Part shown: piece after piece, positions 22,614 to 34,777 of the stretch | Position numbering within the stretch: the stretch's first letter is position 1 | How the letters are laid out: the number at the start of each line of letters is the position of its first letter | From: Tragulus kanchil | Lineage: Eukaryota; Chordata; Mammalia; Artiodactyla; Tragulidae | Assembly (NCBI GenBank): GCA_022376925.1 | Contig: JAIOJX010000026.1 | Location: 197,508,400-197,572,399, forward strand | DNA: 64,000 bases | Reading direction: 5' to 3' | Position numbers and translations under genes: made by a program | The notes under the pieces: generated by a model | The model's database searches: none | Told to the model about the DNA's origin: nothing | What the model saw: only the letters and a program-made list of their open reading frames with translations

Positions 22614-24835
22614 TCAATATATATATAGATATACGTAATTGAATGTGTATACTTTTCATCAGCTTCAAATGTGGAAGCCATGTTTAGAGACTAAGCAAAC
22701 TCTTCTTCAAGGGTAAAAGAGGGAAAACTGCACATGACATGTTGAGAACTTGAGATTTTGCCCTCACTTCAGCAGATACAATCACTTCTAACTTAACGAG
22801 ATAGACAAATGTGAATCCTGAGCAACTCAATGTCACGAAATGCCACTGTTTTAATGAACTGAAAATGTAGAACTATTTTATTTAATGTGAATTTCATTAT
22901 TCAGCTCACAGTTATTCAGTTGATTGAGTACCTACTATAGGTATGGCTCCCTATAAGACACTGGGAAATTTGCAAAGTGTATAGAAGTTACGCTTCTCAA
23001 GGTTAGATTCTGAGCAAATAAGGAACTTGGGTATATATGTCTCTGATTCCCTCTGACTTATATCAAAGCAGGTTTTGTGTCTTGAGGAGACTTTGCCTGA
23101 GTGTTTTAATTCTCTAGTGGTTCCCGAAGGACCAACACTTTGATAAACTATAACTTACATTAGCGGTTAGCTTTTCCAGAATTCCCTAGTGTTTCCTCAC
23201 TGGGAGATAAGACAGTTTCTTTCAGAACAAGAGATAATTGGCTATTCCATATGCTGCAGTCCTTGTTTCAGCGGCTGATGGAAATTGGAAGGTGGATCTT
23301 GCCTTGCTATCCTGATTTGCTTCTGAACCAGAGTAGGGATGGTTTTTCTGTGAAAGAAACCGTATCCTCTAAGTTCAGGAAAACATGTCTGCTTTTGCCA
23401 CTTCTATAATAATAGTAGATGTCCTAGCCAAAGCAATTAGGCAACAACAACAAAAAAGGCCTCCAAAGTTGCTGGATCTTATAAAAGGCATTTGAAAGAA
23501 GGAAGTAAAAACTATCTTTATTTTCAGATTATATGATCTTACATGCAGAAAATGTACCATGAAATACCCTGTTAGAACAAGTAAACAAATTTGTCAAAGT
23601 AGCAGGAAACAAAGTTAACTTGAAAAATCAATTGCATTTCTATACACTAGTAATGAACCACCTTCAAAGGAAATTATAAAGACAATTTCATTTGCAATAG
23701 CCTCAAAAAAAAGAACATCAGCTTCAAATGTCCCAGTATGACAATATATATATAGATATACGTAATTGAATGTGTATACTTTTCATCAGCTTCAAATGTG
23801 GAAGCCATGTTTAGAGACTAAGCAAACTCTTCTTCAAGGGTAAAAGAGGAAAACTGCACATGACATGTTGAGAACTTGCGCTTTTGCCCTCACTTCAGCA
23901 GATACAATCACTTCTAACTTAACGAGATAGACAAATGTGAATCCTGAGCAACTCAATGTCACGAAATGCCACTGTTTTAATGAACTGAAAATGTAGAACT
24001 ATTTTATTTAATGTGAATTTCATTATTCAGCTCACAGTTATTCAGTTGATTGAGTACCTACTATAGGTATGGCTCCCTATAAGACACTGGGAAATTTGCA
24101 AAGTGTATAGAAGTTACGCTTCTCAAGGTTAGATTCTGAGCAAATAAGGAACTTGGGTATATATGTCTCTGATTCCCTCTGACTTATATCAAAGCAGGTT
24201 TTGTGTCTTGAGGAGACTTTGCCTGAGTGTTTTAATTCTCTAGTGGTTCCCGAAGGACCAACACTTTGATAAACTATAACTTACATTAGCGGTTAGCTTT
24301 TCCAGAATTCCTAGTGTTTCCTCACTGGGAGATAAGACAGTTTCTTTCAGAACAAGAGATAATTGGCTATTCCATATGCTGCAGTCCTTGTTTCAGCGGC
24401 TGATGGAAATTGGAAGGTGGATCTTGCCTTGCTATCCTGATTTGCTTCTGAACCAGAGTAGGGATGGTTTTTCTGTGAAAGAAACCGTATCCTCTAAGTT
24501 CAGGAAAACATGTCTGCTTTTGCCACTTCTATAATAATAGTAGATGTCCTAGCCAAAGCAATTAGGCAACAACAACAAAAAAGGCCTCCAAAGTTGCTGG
24601 ATCTTATAAAAGGCATTTGAAAGAAGGAAGTAAAAACTATCTTTATTTTCAGATTATATGATCTTACATGCAGAAAATGTACCATGAAATACCCTGTTAG
24701 AACAAGTAAACAAATTTGTCAAAGTAGCAGGAAACAAAGTTAACTTGAAAAATCAATTGCATTTCTATACACTAGTAATGAACCACCTTCAAAGGAAATT
24801 ATAAAGACAATTTCATTTGCAATAGCCTCAAAAAG
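22614..24835. repeat. Tandem duplication D9, period about 1,125-1,127 bp
   Basis: Copy 1 is 22614-23708 and copy 2 is 23741-24835. The filler 23709-23740 mixes fragments found just left of and inside copy 1 (catcagcttcaaatg, cagtatga). A three-base change, cttgagatttt versus cttgcgctttt (about 22752/23877), separates the copies. Confidence 0.93.
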
Positions 24836-26765
24836 AATAAAATTATTAGAAATTAACTTAACCAAAGAGGTGAATGACTTGTAAAGTGAAAATTTCAGAA
24901 TATTTCTGAAACAAAGAAGACAAATAAATAGAAAGATATCTTATATTCATGAGTTGAAAGACTTGGTATATTGTCAGGATGTCAATATTACCAGAGTAAT
25001 TACAGAGTTAATGTAATCCTTATCAAAATTCCAAAGATAAATGTGTTTTGCATAAGACGGAAAGACCCATCCTGTAATTTATATGAACTCTCAAGGAACC
25101 CCAAATTCTGAAAAGCAGAACAGATCTGGAGAATTCATACTTCCTGAATTCCAGCCTACAGGAATCAAAACAATGTGGTAGTGGCATAAAGAGATATATA
25201 GCCTACTGTATGTCTCCATGAGAGTAGAGAATTCAGAAATAAATCCTTACACGTATATCTTTACATATATGGTCAAATGATTTTAAAAAATATCTTTTTT
25301 GGCTTCTTTTATTGATCCTTCCCTTATTTACTTTCATCCATCTTAATTCTTTGGCCTGTGCGTGCCTCCCATCGCGGTGGCCCTTCTCACCGCAGAGCAT
25401 CAGCTCCGGGCGCATGCGCTCCATAGCGCCGCTCGCTATTGGACACACCGGTCCAGCTGCTCCGCAGCACATGGCCCCTTACACTGCAAGGCGGACTCTT
25501 TACCCACTGGACCACCAGGGAAGCCCCAAATGATTTTTTGACAAGGGTGTCAAGACCATTCAGTGGGAGAAAAGGCAATCTTTTCAGCAAACAATTGTGG
25601 GGGAACTGAGTATCAACTTGCAAAAGAATTACGTTGGATCTTTATATAAGATCATATACAAAAAGTAACTTAAAATGGATCCATGATCTAAATGTAAGAT
25701 TTAAAACTATAAAAATCTTAGAAGAAAATACAGGGTAAAAGCTTCACAGCCTTGAGCTTGAGAATGATTATTTGGACATGGCATGAAAAGCACAGGTAAC
25801 CAAAGAAAAAATAGACAAATTGGACTTCATGAAACTTTAAAAAAGTGTAAGTACCAAAAGGCACTATCAACAAAGTAAAACAGCAATCAATAGGAGAGAA
25901 GAAAATATTTTCAAATCATATGTCTGATAAGAGATTTATATCAAGAATATATTAGAAAAGTGAAAAAAAGAGAGTATATCAAAAACTTCTAAAACTTAAC
26001 AACAAAAACCCCAAACAATCCAATTAAAAAATGGGCAAAGGACCCAGGCATTTTTACAAAGAAGATATACAACTGGCCAATAAACACATGAAAAGATGTT
26101 GACCATTACTATTCATTAGAGAAATGCAAATAAAACCTACTATGAACTGCCACTTCACATCCATTAAGATGGCTACTCAAAAAGAAAAAAAAATTGAAGA
26201 CAGAACTATTACGCTTCTAGAAATTCCATTTTGGGGTATATGCACTAAAGAGTTGAAAATAAGGCCTTAAAGAGATATGTATATATCCATGTTCCACTTT
26301 CATACTGAATTCACAATTGCTAAAATGTGAAAGCCACCAAAATGTCCACTGACTGATGAATGAGTAAGCAAAATGTACATATACAATGAGATATTATTCA
26401 GACTTAAAAGGAAGAAAATTCTGACATATCCCACAGTATGAATAAATTTTGAGCACATCATGCTAAGTGAAATGTCAGTCACAAAAAGACAAATACTGCT
26501 TGATTCCACTTAGATGAGGTATTTAGAGTAGTTACAATTACAGAGACAGAAAGTAGAATGGTAGTTGCCTAGGGAAAGGGGAGGGAGAGGGAGAGTGGGA
26601 AGTTATTCTTTAATGGTTAGTTCTGGTTTTGCAAGATGAAAAGAGTTCTGCAGATGGATGGTCAAGATGGTTGCACAAGAATATAATTGTACTTACTGCC
26701 ACTGAACTGGACACTTAAAAATGGTGAAGACAGTAAATTGTATGCCGTGTGTATTTTATACAATA
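23395..26765 (+). mobile_element. 5'-truncated old L1, ORF2 C-terminal half and 3' UTR, plus strand
   Basis: Degenerate L1 ORF2 can be followed: gatgtcctagccaaagcaat, the region around tttcagattatatgatctta (RT motif area, mutated), cacctaaaggaaattata-like sequence, ggccaataaacacatgaaaag and gagaaatgcaaataaaacc. It ends at cactgaactggacacttaaa with a short A-tail. Frames are broken throughout, so it is inactive. The stretch 23395-23708 is represented twice by D9 (again at 24520-24835), and a SINE is inserted at 25297. Confidence 0.8.
25297..25526 (-). mobile_element. tRNA-Glu-derived SINE, minus strand, inserted in L1
   Basis: Head at the right (ccaccagggaagcccc), CpG-containing body. Flanked by the direct repeat caaatgatttt (25274-25284 and 25526-25536), with a few bases of A/T tail between the first repeat and the element. 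It interrupts the L1 at 23395-26765, so it is younger. Confidence 0.87.
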
Positions 26766-26774
26766 AAAAAAATT

Positions 26775-26956
26775 TCAGAGACTTCTCTGGTGGTGCATTG
26801 GCTAAGACTCTGTGCTCCAAATGCAGGGGGCCAGGCTTGATCCCTTGCCAGGGAAGTAGATGCCACGTGCTGCAGCTAAAAGCCTTACCTGCTGCCAACT
26901 AAAGATCTCAGGGGCTGCAACTGAGATACAGTGTAGATGAATAAATAAATAAATGA
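26775..26956 (+). mobile_element. CHR/Bov-tA-type SINE, plus strand
   Basis: Head acttctctggtggtgcattg, B-box-like aggcttgatccc, a gtgctgcagctaaaagc body and an AATAAATAAATAAATG tail. It sits directly behind the L1 tail. Confidence 0.75.
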
Positions 26957-27805
26957 AAAGAGTTCCAGAAAAGCGAGCTAATGCATTCATTTAGTCACAA
27001 TTTTGAAAATAGAAGAGCTAAAGTAAAATAATTGCACCCCAGCGGTCCATATCGTTCAGAATTTTAACCCTTATACTGTGCCTAGGAAGTAGGACCAATT
27101 ACTCTGTTATGCCAGTTGTAATGTCGCTAATGTTTAAAAGTCATGAAATATTTCACGATAAAAAAGAGCAGGAGTGAAGAAAATAGCTATAGTCATTGCT
27201 CTGTGAGAAAAGGGGATCCTTCAGGGGTGCTGTGTGATGGTCGGGAGGGGTGGGAAGGGGGGGATATACATATGACTAATCTGGGAACATACATATCTGT
27301 AAACAGCAAAAGTCTGAAAAAGTTAAAAGCAAAATAAAGGTTTTAAAAAGAGCAGGATACAGAATTCTTTAGAGCAGAGTTACTTGCATGAATAAAAGTA
27401 ATGTATTTAACACAATGGGCTGTAGATATATAGTGTAAGAATTTTAAAATATCTTGAGGTACATATATTCCCTGGGGCAATGGATAGTTGTGTGGCCCCA
27501 GACTTACCCTTGCCAACCACCCCTCTAGCCTATATAGAAGAGCTATTTCTAGAGAAAACCAGTCTCAGAACACTCCATGTTTCCTGCCTGTAAAAAAAAC
27601 AAAACAGTATCTTCAAAGATAAGTAAGTCCTGTGAGGAGAAAAAAGCCAACACACCAACTGAATATGTGCATCAGTAACAGTTCAGGTGAATAATTGTAG
27701 CACGATGTAGCAAGCTGGGGCTGAGGGCACCGGATGAAGGAGGGACATGCTCTCCTGTGTTGGCAGACACAGGGCATGGTGAATGAAATCTTATGTTCTC
27801 CGCAG
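26957..27805. other. Intronic stretch before exon E
   Basis: Unique sequence with no recognised element. It ends in the acceptor gttctccgcag. Confidence 0.4.
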
Positions 27806-27954
27806 AAAATGCAGACCTTCCCACTGCACCCTTTGCTTCTTCCATTGGAAGCCATGGTGTGACATTACGATGGAAGTCGGCCAACATCTCTGGAGTAAAG
27901 TACATCATTCAGTGGAAGTATGCACAGCTTCCTGGAAGTTGGACTTACACCAAG
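27806..27954 (+). CDS. ROS1: ROS1 exon E, first half of FN3 domain 1
   Basis: 149 nt, phase 1 in, phase 0 out. It begins (E)NADLPTAPFASSIG and runs through VTLRWKSANISG, YIIQWKYA and SWTYTK. The tryptophans in LRW, IQW and SWTY are the hydrophobic core of an FN3 N-terminal half, and NIS is a sequon. The donor is aag|gtatga. It is followed within 16 bp by an inverted pair of Bov-A2 SINEs (27970-28425). Single copy here. Confidence 0.96.
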
Positions 27955-27969
27955 GTATGAACTGCCTGT

Positions 27970-28191
27970 GACCTGTGTGCTCAGTCATTCAATTGTGTCA
28001 AACTCTTTGTGATCCCATGGACTGTAGCCTGCCAGGAGCCTCTGTCCATGGGATTTTCCAGGCAAGAATACTGGAGTGGGTTGCCATTTCCTACCCCAGG
28101 GGATCTACCTGGTCCATGAATCAGACCTGTGTCTCTATTGTCTCCTGCATTGGCAAGCAGATTCTTTACCACCATACCACCTGGCAAGCCC
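27970..28191 (-). mobile_element. Bov-A2 SINE, minus strand
   Basis: Landmarks: gtgctcagtcattcaattgtg, gatcccatggactgtagcc, gggattttccaggcaagaat and gagtgggttgccatttcct. It forms an inverted pair with the element at 28239-28425. Confidence 0.9.
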
Positions 28192-28238
28192 TATGCACCT
28201 AAACAGAGACTTTTTCTTCCAGTTGTTGAAAGTGCCAA

Positions 28239-28425
28239 ATGATGGCTCAGATGGTAAAGAATTTGTCTGCAATGCAGGAGACCCAGGTTTGATCCCTGGA
28301 TTGGAAAGATCCCTAAGAGAAGAGAATGGCTACCCACTATTCTTGCCTGGAGAATCCCATGGATAGAGAAGCCTGGTGGGTCCATAGGGTCACAGAGTTG
28401 AACAGGATTCAACAACTAACACATG
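28239..28425 (+). mobile_element. Bov-A2 SINE, plus strand
   Basis: Landmarks: gatggctcagatggtaaaga, tgcaatgcaggagacccagg, cctggagaatcccatggata and gaagcctggtgggtccatag. 47 bp from the oppositely oriented Bov-A2 at 27970. Confidence 0.9.
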
Positions 28426-28656
28426 CATGGACATTGATATAAACACATTCTAGAGAAGATTCAAACATAAAATGAGTGATTGGATTAGATGAACCCTAAT
28501 CTTTGCTGCTCTTAATGCTAAATGGTTTATTTTAGAGAAAATATATTATTGGACATATATATTATTCCTTTGACCCAGCACCACATAACCAACTACTCAT
28601 ATCATTTCTCATTATCTGTCCATCCTACTAAAAATAATTCCAACTAGGGTGGAAGA

Positions 28657-28775
28657 CTGGAGAAGGAAGTGGCAACCTACTCCAGTATTCTTGCCTAGAG
28701 AATCCCATGGAGAGAAGAGCCTGGCAGGCCACGATCTATAGGGTTGCACATGATTAAAAAGACTATGCATGCACA
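28657..28775 (+). mobile_element. Bov-A2 partial, plus strand
   Basis: 3' half of a Bov-A2 unit: gagaaggaagtggcaaccta, cctagagaatcccatggaga and gagcctggcaggccacgatc. The D10 copy is at 29777-29895. Confidence 0.8.
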
Positions 28776-29145
28776 TAGGGTGGAGGGCAGGGAGGGCATC
28801 TAGGACTATCCCTTTGAGGACAGTAAAAACGTGTTCAGAAAAAGACAGTCCCAAGACACCAAGTATTTTAACACAGCAAATGAAAGGAAAGCCTTGATGT
28901 ACATGCCAAATAATTGAATCCATAATTTTGCAGTTTTGAAGAAGTAAAGAATTTCAGTGTGACTAAGGCAGGCAGAGGTCAGGGTGGCTCCACTCGGAGC
29001 TCCAGGCCTCCTTTCCAGCTGGCCAGGCAGGCCCTGGATTACCCCATGTCCGGGAGGCCAGCCATCATCTACAAACAAGTCTGTGCTTTTGAGTTATACG
29101 GAGGTGATTCCATAAATGCTGATCTTTGATCTTTTATTGATTCAG

Positions 29146-29284
29146 GCCGTGTCCAAGCTCTCCTATGTGGTAGAGCCCCTGCACCCTTTCACTGAATATA
29201 TTTTTCGAGTGGTTTGGATCTTCACAGCCCAGTTGCACCTGTATTCTCCTCCAAGTCCCAGTTATAGGACTCATCCTTATGGAG
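29146..29284 (+). CDS. ROS1: ROS1 exon F, second half of FN3 domain 1, first copy
   Basis: 139 nt, phase 0 in, phase 1 out. It encodes AVSKLSYVVEPLHPFTEYIF, then RVVWIFTAQLHLYSPPSPS and YRTHPYG. The L.PFTEYIFRV stretch is the classic FN3 F-strand tyrosine corner. The acceptor is tattgattcag and the donor gga g|gtatgg. With exon E it completes FN3-1. Because its length is not a multiple of three, real use of both copies would shift the frame. Confidence 0.96.
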
Positions 29285-29776
29285 GTATGGCATGCATACA
29301 TTGCTGAAGAAATCAGGGATCATTCCAAAGCTCTGATTTAATTCATTCTTATTTTAAATAACAAAATAGATTTATTCTTTTGTTAATCAATCCATTTAAC
29401 AATGGGACACACAACTGGGTGTCAACTAGTGTTCTAGGTGCTCACCATAGCTCTGATCAAAACAAAACTCCGCGTTCTTCTGAAGTTCTCATCTTGGTGG
29501 AAAGGAAATTCCCTAGACAGTAACTCTAATAAATAAGGAAAGTATACTGTGAATAGGAAGATGCTGGTTGCTATGGTAAGAAAAATGTTTTGAGCAGAGT
29601 CTGCCCGTTAGAAATGGGGTATGCATTAAAGAATTTAGTCAGAATAAGACTCGTTAAGCAGTCAGGAGTTATGGAAGATTTTAAAGGAGTAATTGCTTTG
29701 ATGAAAAAATTTAGGGGCTGGTAAGACATCATTATCTGTCCATCCTACTAAAAATAATTCCAACTAGGGTGGAAGA

Positions 29777-29895
29777 CTGGAGAAGGAAGTGGCAACCTAC
29801 TCCAGTATTCTTGCCTAGAGAATCCCATGGAGAGAAGAGCCTGGCAGGCCACGATCTATAGGGTTGCACATGATTAAAAAGACTATGCATGCACA
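29777..29895 (+). mobile_element. Bov-A2 partial, plus strand (D10 copy)
   Basis: Duplicate of 28657-28775. Confidence 0.8.
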
Positions 29896-30265
29896 TAGGG
29901 TGGAGGGCAGGGAGGGCATCTAGGACTATCCCTTTGAGGACAGTAAAAACGTGTTCAGAAAAAGACAGTCCCAAGACACCAAGTATTTTAACACAGCAAA
30001 TGAAAGGAAAGCCTTGATGTACATGCCAAATAATTGAATCCATAATTTTGCAGTTTTGAAGAAGTAAAGAATTTCAGTGTGACTAAGGCAGGCAGAGGTC
30101 AGGGTGGCTCCACTCGGAGCTCCAGGCCTCCTTTCCAGCTGGCCAGGCAGGCCCTGGATTACCCCATGTCCGGGAGGCCAGCCATCATCTACAAACAAGT
30201 CTGTGCTTTTGAGTTATACGGAGGTGATTCCATAAATGCTGATCTTTGATCTTTTATTGATTCAG

Positions 30266-30404
30266 GCCGTGTCCAAGCTCTCCTATGTGGTAGAGCCCCT
30301 GCACCCTTTCACTGAATATATTTTTCGAGTGGTTTGGATCTTCACAGCCCAGTTGCACCTGTATTCTCCTCCAAGTCCCAGTTATAGGACTCATCCTTAT
30401 GGAG
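30266..30404 (+). CDS. ROS1: ROS1 exon F, second copy from D10
   Basis: Apparently identical to 29146-29284, including splice sites. Treated as the same exon represented twice. Confidence 0.85.
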
Positions 30405-30848
30405 GTATGGCATGCATACATTGCTGAAGAAATCAGGGATCATTCCAAAGCTCTGATTTAATTCATTCTTATTTTAAATAACAAAATAGATTTATTCTTT
30501 TGTTAATCAATCCATTTAACAATGGGACACACAACTGGGTGTCAACTAGTGTTCTAGGTGCTCACCATAGCTCTGATCAAAACAAAACTCCGCGTTCTTC
30601 TGAAGTTCTCATCTTGGTGGAAAGGAAATTCCCTAGACAGTAACTCTAATAAATAAGGAAAGTATACTGTGAATAGGAAGATGCTGGTTGCTATGGTAAG
30701 AAAAATGTTTTGAGCAGAGTCTGCCCGTTAGAAATGGGGTATGCATTAAAGAATTTAGTCAGAATAAGACTCGTTAAGCAGTCAGGAGTTATGGAAGATT
30801 TTAAAGGAGTAATTGCTTTGATGAATGCTCCTTACAAACATAATTTTA

Positions 30849-31090
30849 GGGCTTCCCTGGTGGTCCAGTGGGTAAGGACACCTCCTTGTAGTGCAAGGGG
30901 CGCTGGTTTGATCCCTGGCCTGGGAAGATCCCACGTGCCACGGAGCGGCTGGACCGATGTGTCCAACTATCAAGATAGAGCTCTGGAGCGCATGCGCCTG
31001 GATCGGTGCTCTGTAAGTAGAGAGGCCACTGTCATGGGAGGCCCACACAGGTCAAAGAACAAAGATAAATAAATGAAAGATAATAGAGGT
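30849..31090 (+). mobile_element. tRNA-Glu-derived SINE, plus strand
   Basis: Starts gggcttccctggtggtccag. A B-box-like ggtttgatccctgg and the body motif gatgtgtccaactatc follow. The short tail ends in AATAAATGAAAG. The D11 copy is at 31964-32204. Confidence 0.88.
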
Positions 31091-31963
31091 GGCAAAAATA
31101 AGAGAGATAATTTTGGCAAATGCACATGGAATGCATTGAAGGAGTGATAGAGATTGGGAAGTACAAAGGTAGCAAAACCAGCTGGGAGGTTATCATAATA
31201 CTTCAACATGTGGGTAGAGATGATTTTTAAAAGTTGTCTGCATGTGGGAGCATTTTTTGACTTCTTCTTTCAAAGATCTGACTTCCATGCTGGGAAAAGG
31301 ATTCAAGCCTAGATCCTTTCGGGGGATGAATGCCTGGGGCAGACGCTCGGGGAGAGTTGCTGGTGTTCTTACCATCTGAGTTAGTTGAGGGGACTCGGGA
31401 GGGCTTATTCCAAGCCAGATGTTGGATGTCCCTGACCCTCAGTTCTGGAGAATCAGCTGGGTGGAAAACCAGAGACCCTCACACTGAACTAGGCCTTGGA
31501 CCGATGCACAGCAGGACAGCTGATGAAACTGGTTGGGGCATTTTCCTCTCCCTTTTATTTTTGCTGATCAGAGTTAGGATATGTGTGGTATCTCTGCTAA
31601 CTAGATTTATTCTTTTGTTAATCAATCCATTTAACAATGGGACACACAACTGGGTGTCAACTAGTGTTCTAGGTGCTCACCATAGCTCTGATCAAAACAA
31701 AACTCCGCGTTCTTCTGAAGTTCTCATCTTGGTGGAAAGGAAATTCCCTAGACAGTAACTCTAATAAATAAGGAAAGTATACTGTGAATAGGAAGATGCT
31801 GGTTGCTATGGTAAAAAAAATGTTTTGAGCAGAGTCTGCCCGTTAGAAATGGGGTATGCATTAAAGAATTTAGTCAGAATAAGACTCGTTAAGCAGTCAG
31901 GAGTTATGGAAGATTTTAAAGGAGTAATTGCTTTGATGAATGCTCCTTACAAACATAATTTTA

Positions 31964-32204
31964 GGGCTTCCCTGGTGGTCCAGTGGGTAAGGACACCTCC
32001 TTGTAGTGCAAGGGGCGCTGGTTTGATCCCTGGCCTGGGAAGATCCCACGTGCCACGGAGCGGCTGGACCGATGTGTCCAACTATCAAGATAGAGCTCTG
32101 GAGCGCATGCGCCTGGATCGGTGCTCTGTAAGTAGAGGCCACTGTCATGGGAGGCCCACACAGGTCAAAGAACAAAGATAAATAAATGAAAGATAATAGA
32201 GGTG
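31964..32204 (+). mobile_element. tRNA-Glu-derived SINE, plus strand (D11 copy)
   Basis: Duplicate of 30849-31090, two bases shorter. Confidence 0.88.
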
Positions 32205-32717
32205 GCAAAAATAAGAGAGATAATTTTGGCAAATGCACATGGAATGCATTGAAGGAGTGATAGAGATTGGGAAGTACAAAGGTAGCAAAACCAGCTGGGA
32301 GGTTATCATAATACTTCAACATGTGGGTAGAGATGATTTTTAAAAGTTGTCTGCATGTGGGAGCATTTTTTGACTTCTTCTTTCAAAGATCTGACTTCCA
32401 TGCTGGGAAAAGGATTCAAGCCTAGATCCTTTCGGGGGATGAATGCCTGGGGCAGACGCTCGGGGAGAGTTGCTGGTGTTCTTACCATCTGAGTTAGTTG
32501 AGGGGACTCGGGAGGGCTTATTCCAAGCCAGATGTTGGATGTCCCTGACCCTCAGTTCTGGAGAATCAGCTGGGTGGAAAACCAGAGACCCTCACACTGA
32601 ACTAGGCCTTGGACCGATGCACAGCAGGACAGCTGATGAAACTGGTTGGGGCATTTTCCCTCTCCCCTGATTTTTGCTGATCAGAGTTTAGGATATGTGT
32701 GGTATCTCTGCTAACTA

Positions 32718-33315
32718 TTACTGACCATCCTCAGGACTTCAGGTCATATATGGGCCTGGGGCTATATTTGAAATGTTCCAGATCAGAGTAGAACATGTGG
32801 GTCCTTTTTTGTTCAAAGCCATGCTTCATGGACGCCAACAGTGTTCAAGTGTTTTTCCAGTGCTGGAAACACACTGTGGTCTAGGGCCAGCAGCTAGTGA
32901 AATCAAAGTAATGAAGAAGGCAAGTTTTGCTTTCCATTTCTGGGTCTTTCTCTGGATAGACAAGCCCACATATCCTCCATAGGTTCCAGTTCTTGTACTG
33001 GTATCCTTTCCACAGAAAACGTCTCCTGTTTCAATTCTGTTTCACTTTTCTAGCCGCATTAAAATTTAGAGGTTATCTGTTTCATGTTCTGTCTCCTCAT
33101 GGCCCTTTTCTCTTTCAGCTATGGGTAGTTATGACTTGAGATGGTTATTATCACCTTTTAATTGGGGCCCTTATGAAAATAATTTCTTAATCGGGTAGAA
33201 TGATTACCGTGGCTAACCTGACCAGTCTTTTCAGGGATGACTTTTGTGGGGAGATTTGGACAATAATCCCAGCTTGCCATGGAGGTCACCTGGAAAACAC
33301 CTAAAGTGGAGTGGA
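32718..33315. other. Intronic stretch, nothing recognised
   Basis: Unique sequence with no exon-like structure noted. Confidence 0.35.
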
Positions 33316-33425
33316 TCGTGTCTTGTACTCAGTCACTTCGATCATGTCTGACTCTGTGACCCCAGGGACACTAGCCCGTAAGGTTTCTCTGTCCATGGGG
33401 ATTCTCCAGGAGAGAGTACTGGGTG
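33316..33425 (-). mobile_element. Bov-A2 fragment, minus strand
   Basis: Short diverged piece: gtactcagtcacttcgatca, tgactctgtgaccccaggga and ctgtccatggggattctcca. Confidence 0.7.
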
Positions 33426-34270
33426 TGGACTAAAGAGTTAGGTTTTCTGACATCCTGATTCTGATTCACTACGAGGTGATTTTTACTTCCCCATTCACCT
33501 GAGTGACTGAGGGCGTGGAGAAGAGCCGTGAGGTGGTGATATTTGTGTTTGCTGAAGTTCAGTCTGAGAGCTGAGGAAGAACGGTAACAGAAAGACTGAG
33601 AGATCAACTGAAGGGCCTTTTTAAAATTCAGCCAGTGTGAGGGCTGAACTGTCTTCTCTGTCCCCACTGTAATGGATCAGGGGTGATATGGAGCACCTGC
33701 CAAAAATTATTCAGAGGGAGAGAGGCCACTGAAGGGCAAAGTGATGTCGCCTGTCTTTCTATGAAAAGAGGAAATAAAAGGTGGAAAGGGTGTGGTTTCA
33801 GAGCATAAGAGGTATGCAAAGCAGCCAGAGACATAGCTGGAAGATCTGCTGTTAGATGGTTTGTTTGCCTTTCTGTTCTTTGCCACTTGGGTAGCTCCTA
33901 CAGTCTGTGGGTGAATGCTTAGTTAGTGAATATATGTTCCTTTTCATCCATCATGAGAGAAGGGATGCTCCTAAGGCACAGAACACCTGGATTTGGGGGA
34001 CCTTGAGGGCTAGGGGAGGAAAGTGCAGTCTGGGTCAGCACAGCTGATGCCAGCAAAATGAAGCCGACTGTTCTAATTCAGGCTTATCTAAATCCCCATC
34101 TTTGGTGGAACTGGTCCAGCCAGAGGAGGACTAATGAGGTTAAAGGCCTCAGGCCTTACTTCTTTCAACTCGTGTTAATCATTGACTCAGGTTTTGTTAC
34201 AGATTCTCTTCTCCTTTCTAACCTGGTTCCATCCTGTGTTACAACTCAGGTTTCTGGAGACTTTTAGCAT
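33426..34270. other. Intronic stretch, nothing recognised
   Basis: Unique sequence ending at a C-rich tract (34271-34288), which is also the left edge of D12. Confidence 0.35.
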
Positions 34271-34576
34271 CCCCCCCCCTCCCCCCCCATAGCATAATTC
34301 TATTTGTGTACTTCCACATTTAATTTTATTGCAAAAATTAGAAGTGAAGAAAATAAACATTTAAAGAATTCCTTAGGAGAGTAGCTACCTGGTATTGTTT
34401 AAGGGATCAAGAATTGCCATTTGTAGATCTGTTACCACCTCCTATGACTCATTGTACTATTAACAAAAATAATTTCATTTATGCTAAGCTTTCAAAAAAA
34501 CAAGATTTTTACCCTACCCTATTTACATTTTGCTATGTATACTTTCTGCTCACGGTGTCACCATTATTTTTTCCAG

Positions 34577-34777
34577 TTCCCGAAACTGCTCCTTCCATTA
34601 GAAACATTGAAAGCTCCAGCCCCGACACAGTGGAAGTCAGCTGGGCTCCACCTCAATTCCCAGGTGGACCTATTTTGGGTTATAACTTAAGACTGATCAG
34701 CAAAATCAAAAATTAGATTCAGGGACACAGAGAACCAGTTTCCAGTTTTACTCCACTCTACCAAATACCACCTACAG
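34577..34777 (+). CDS. ROS1: ROS1 exon G, first copy, frameshifted by a one-base deletion
   Basis: 201 nt. Same exon as 35662-35863, but the run after ATCAGC has four A (34702-34705) instead of five. The frame reads LISKIKN and then meets TAG within the exon. Splice sites are intact. The change is in a homopolymer and the other copy is intact, so a sequencing error is more likely than a real null allele. Confidence 0.85.

Larger units (their letters stand above)
28610..30827. repeat. Tandem duplication D10, period 1,120 bp, containing exon F
   Basis: Copy 1 is 28610-29706 and copy 2 is 29730-30827. The filler 29707-29729 (aaaatttaggggctggtaagaca) is a contracted version of 30839-30880, i.e. 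what follows copy 2, with about 20 bp of SINE head dropped. Confidence 0.94.
30488..32717. repeat. Tandem duplication D11, period about 1,115 bp, chained to D10
   Basis: Copy 1 is 30488-31602 and copy 2 is 31603-32717. The left 340 bp also lies inside D10, so the stretch around 29368 occurs three times. The copies differ by a 2-bp ag unit in the SINE (gtagagaggcc versus gtagaggcc) and in the T-run near 31550/32665. Confidence 0.94.
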
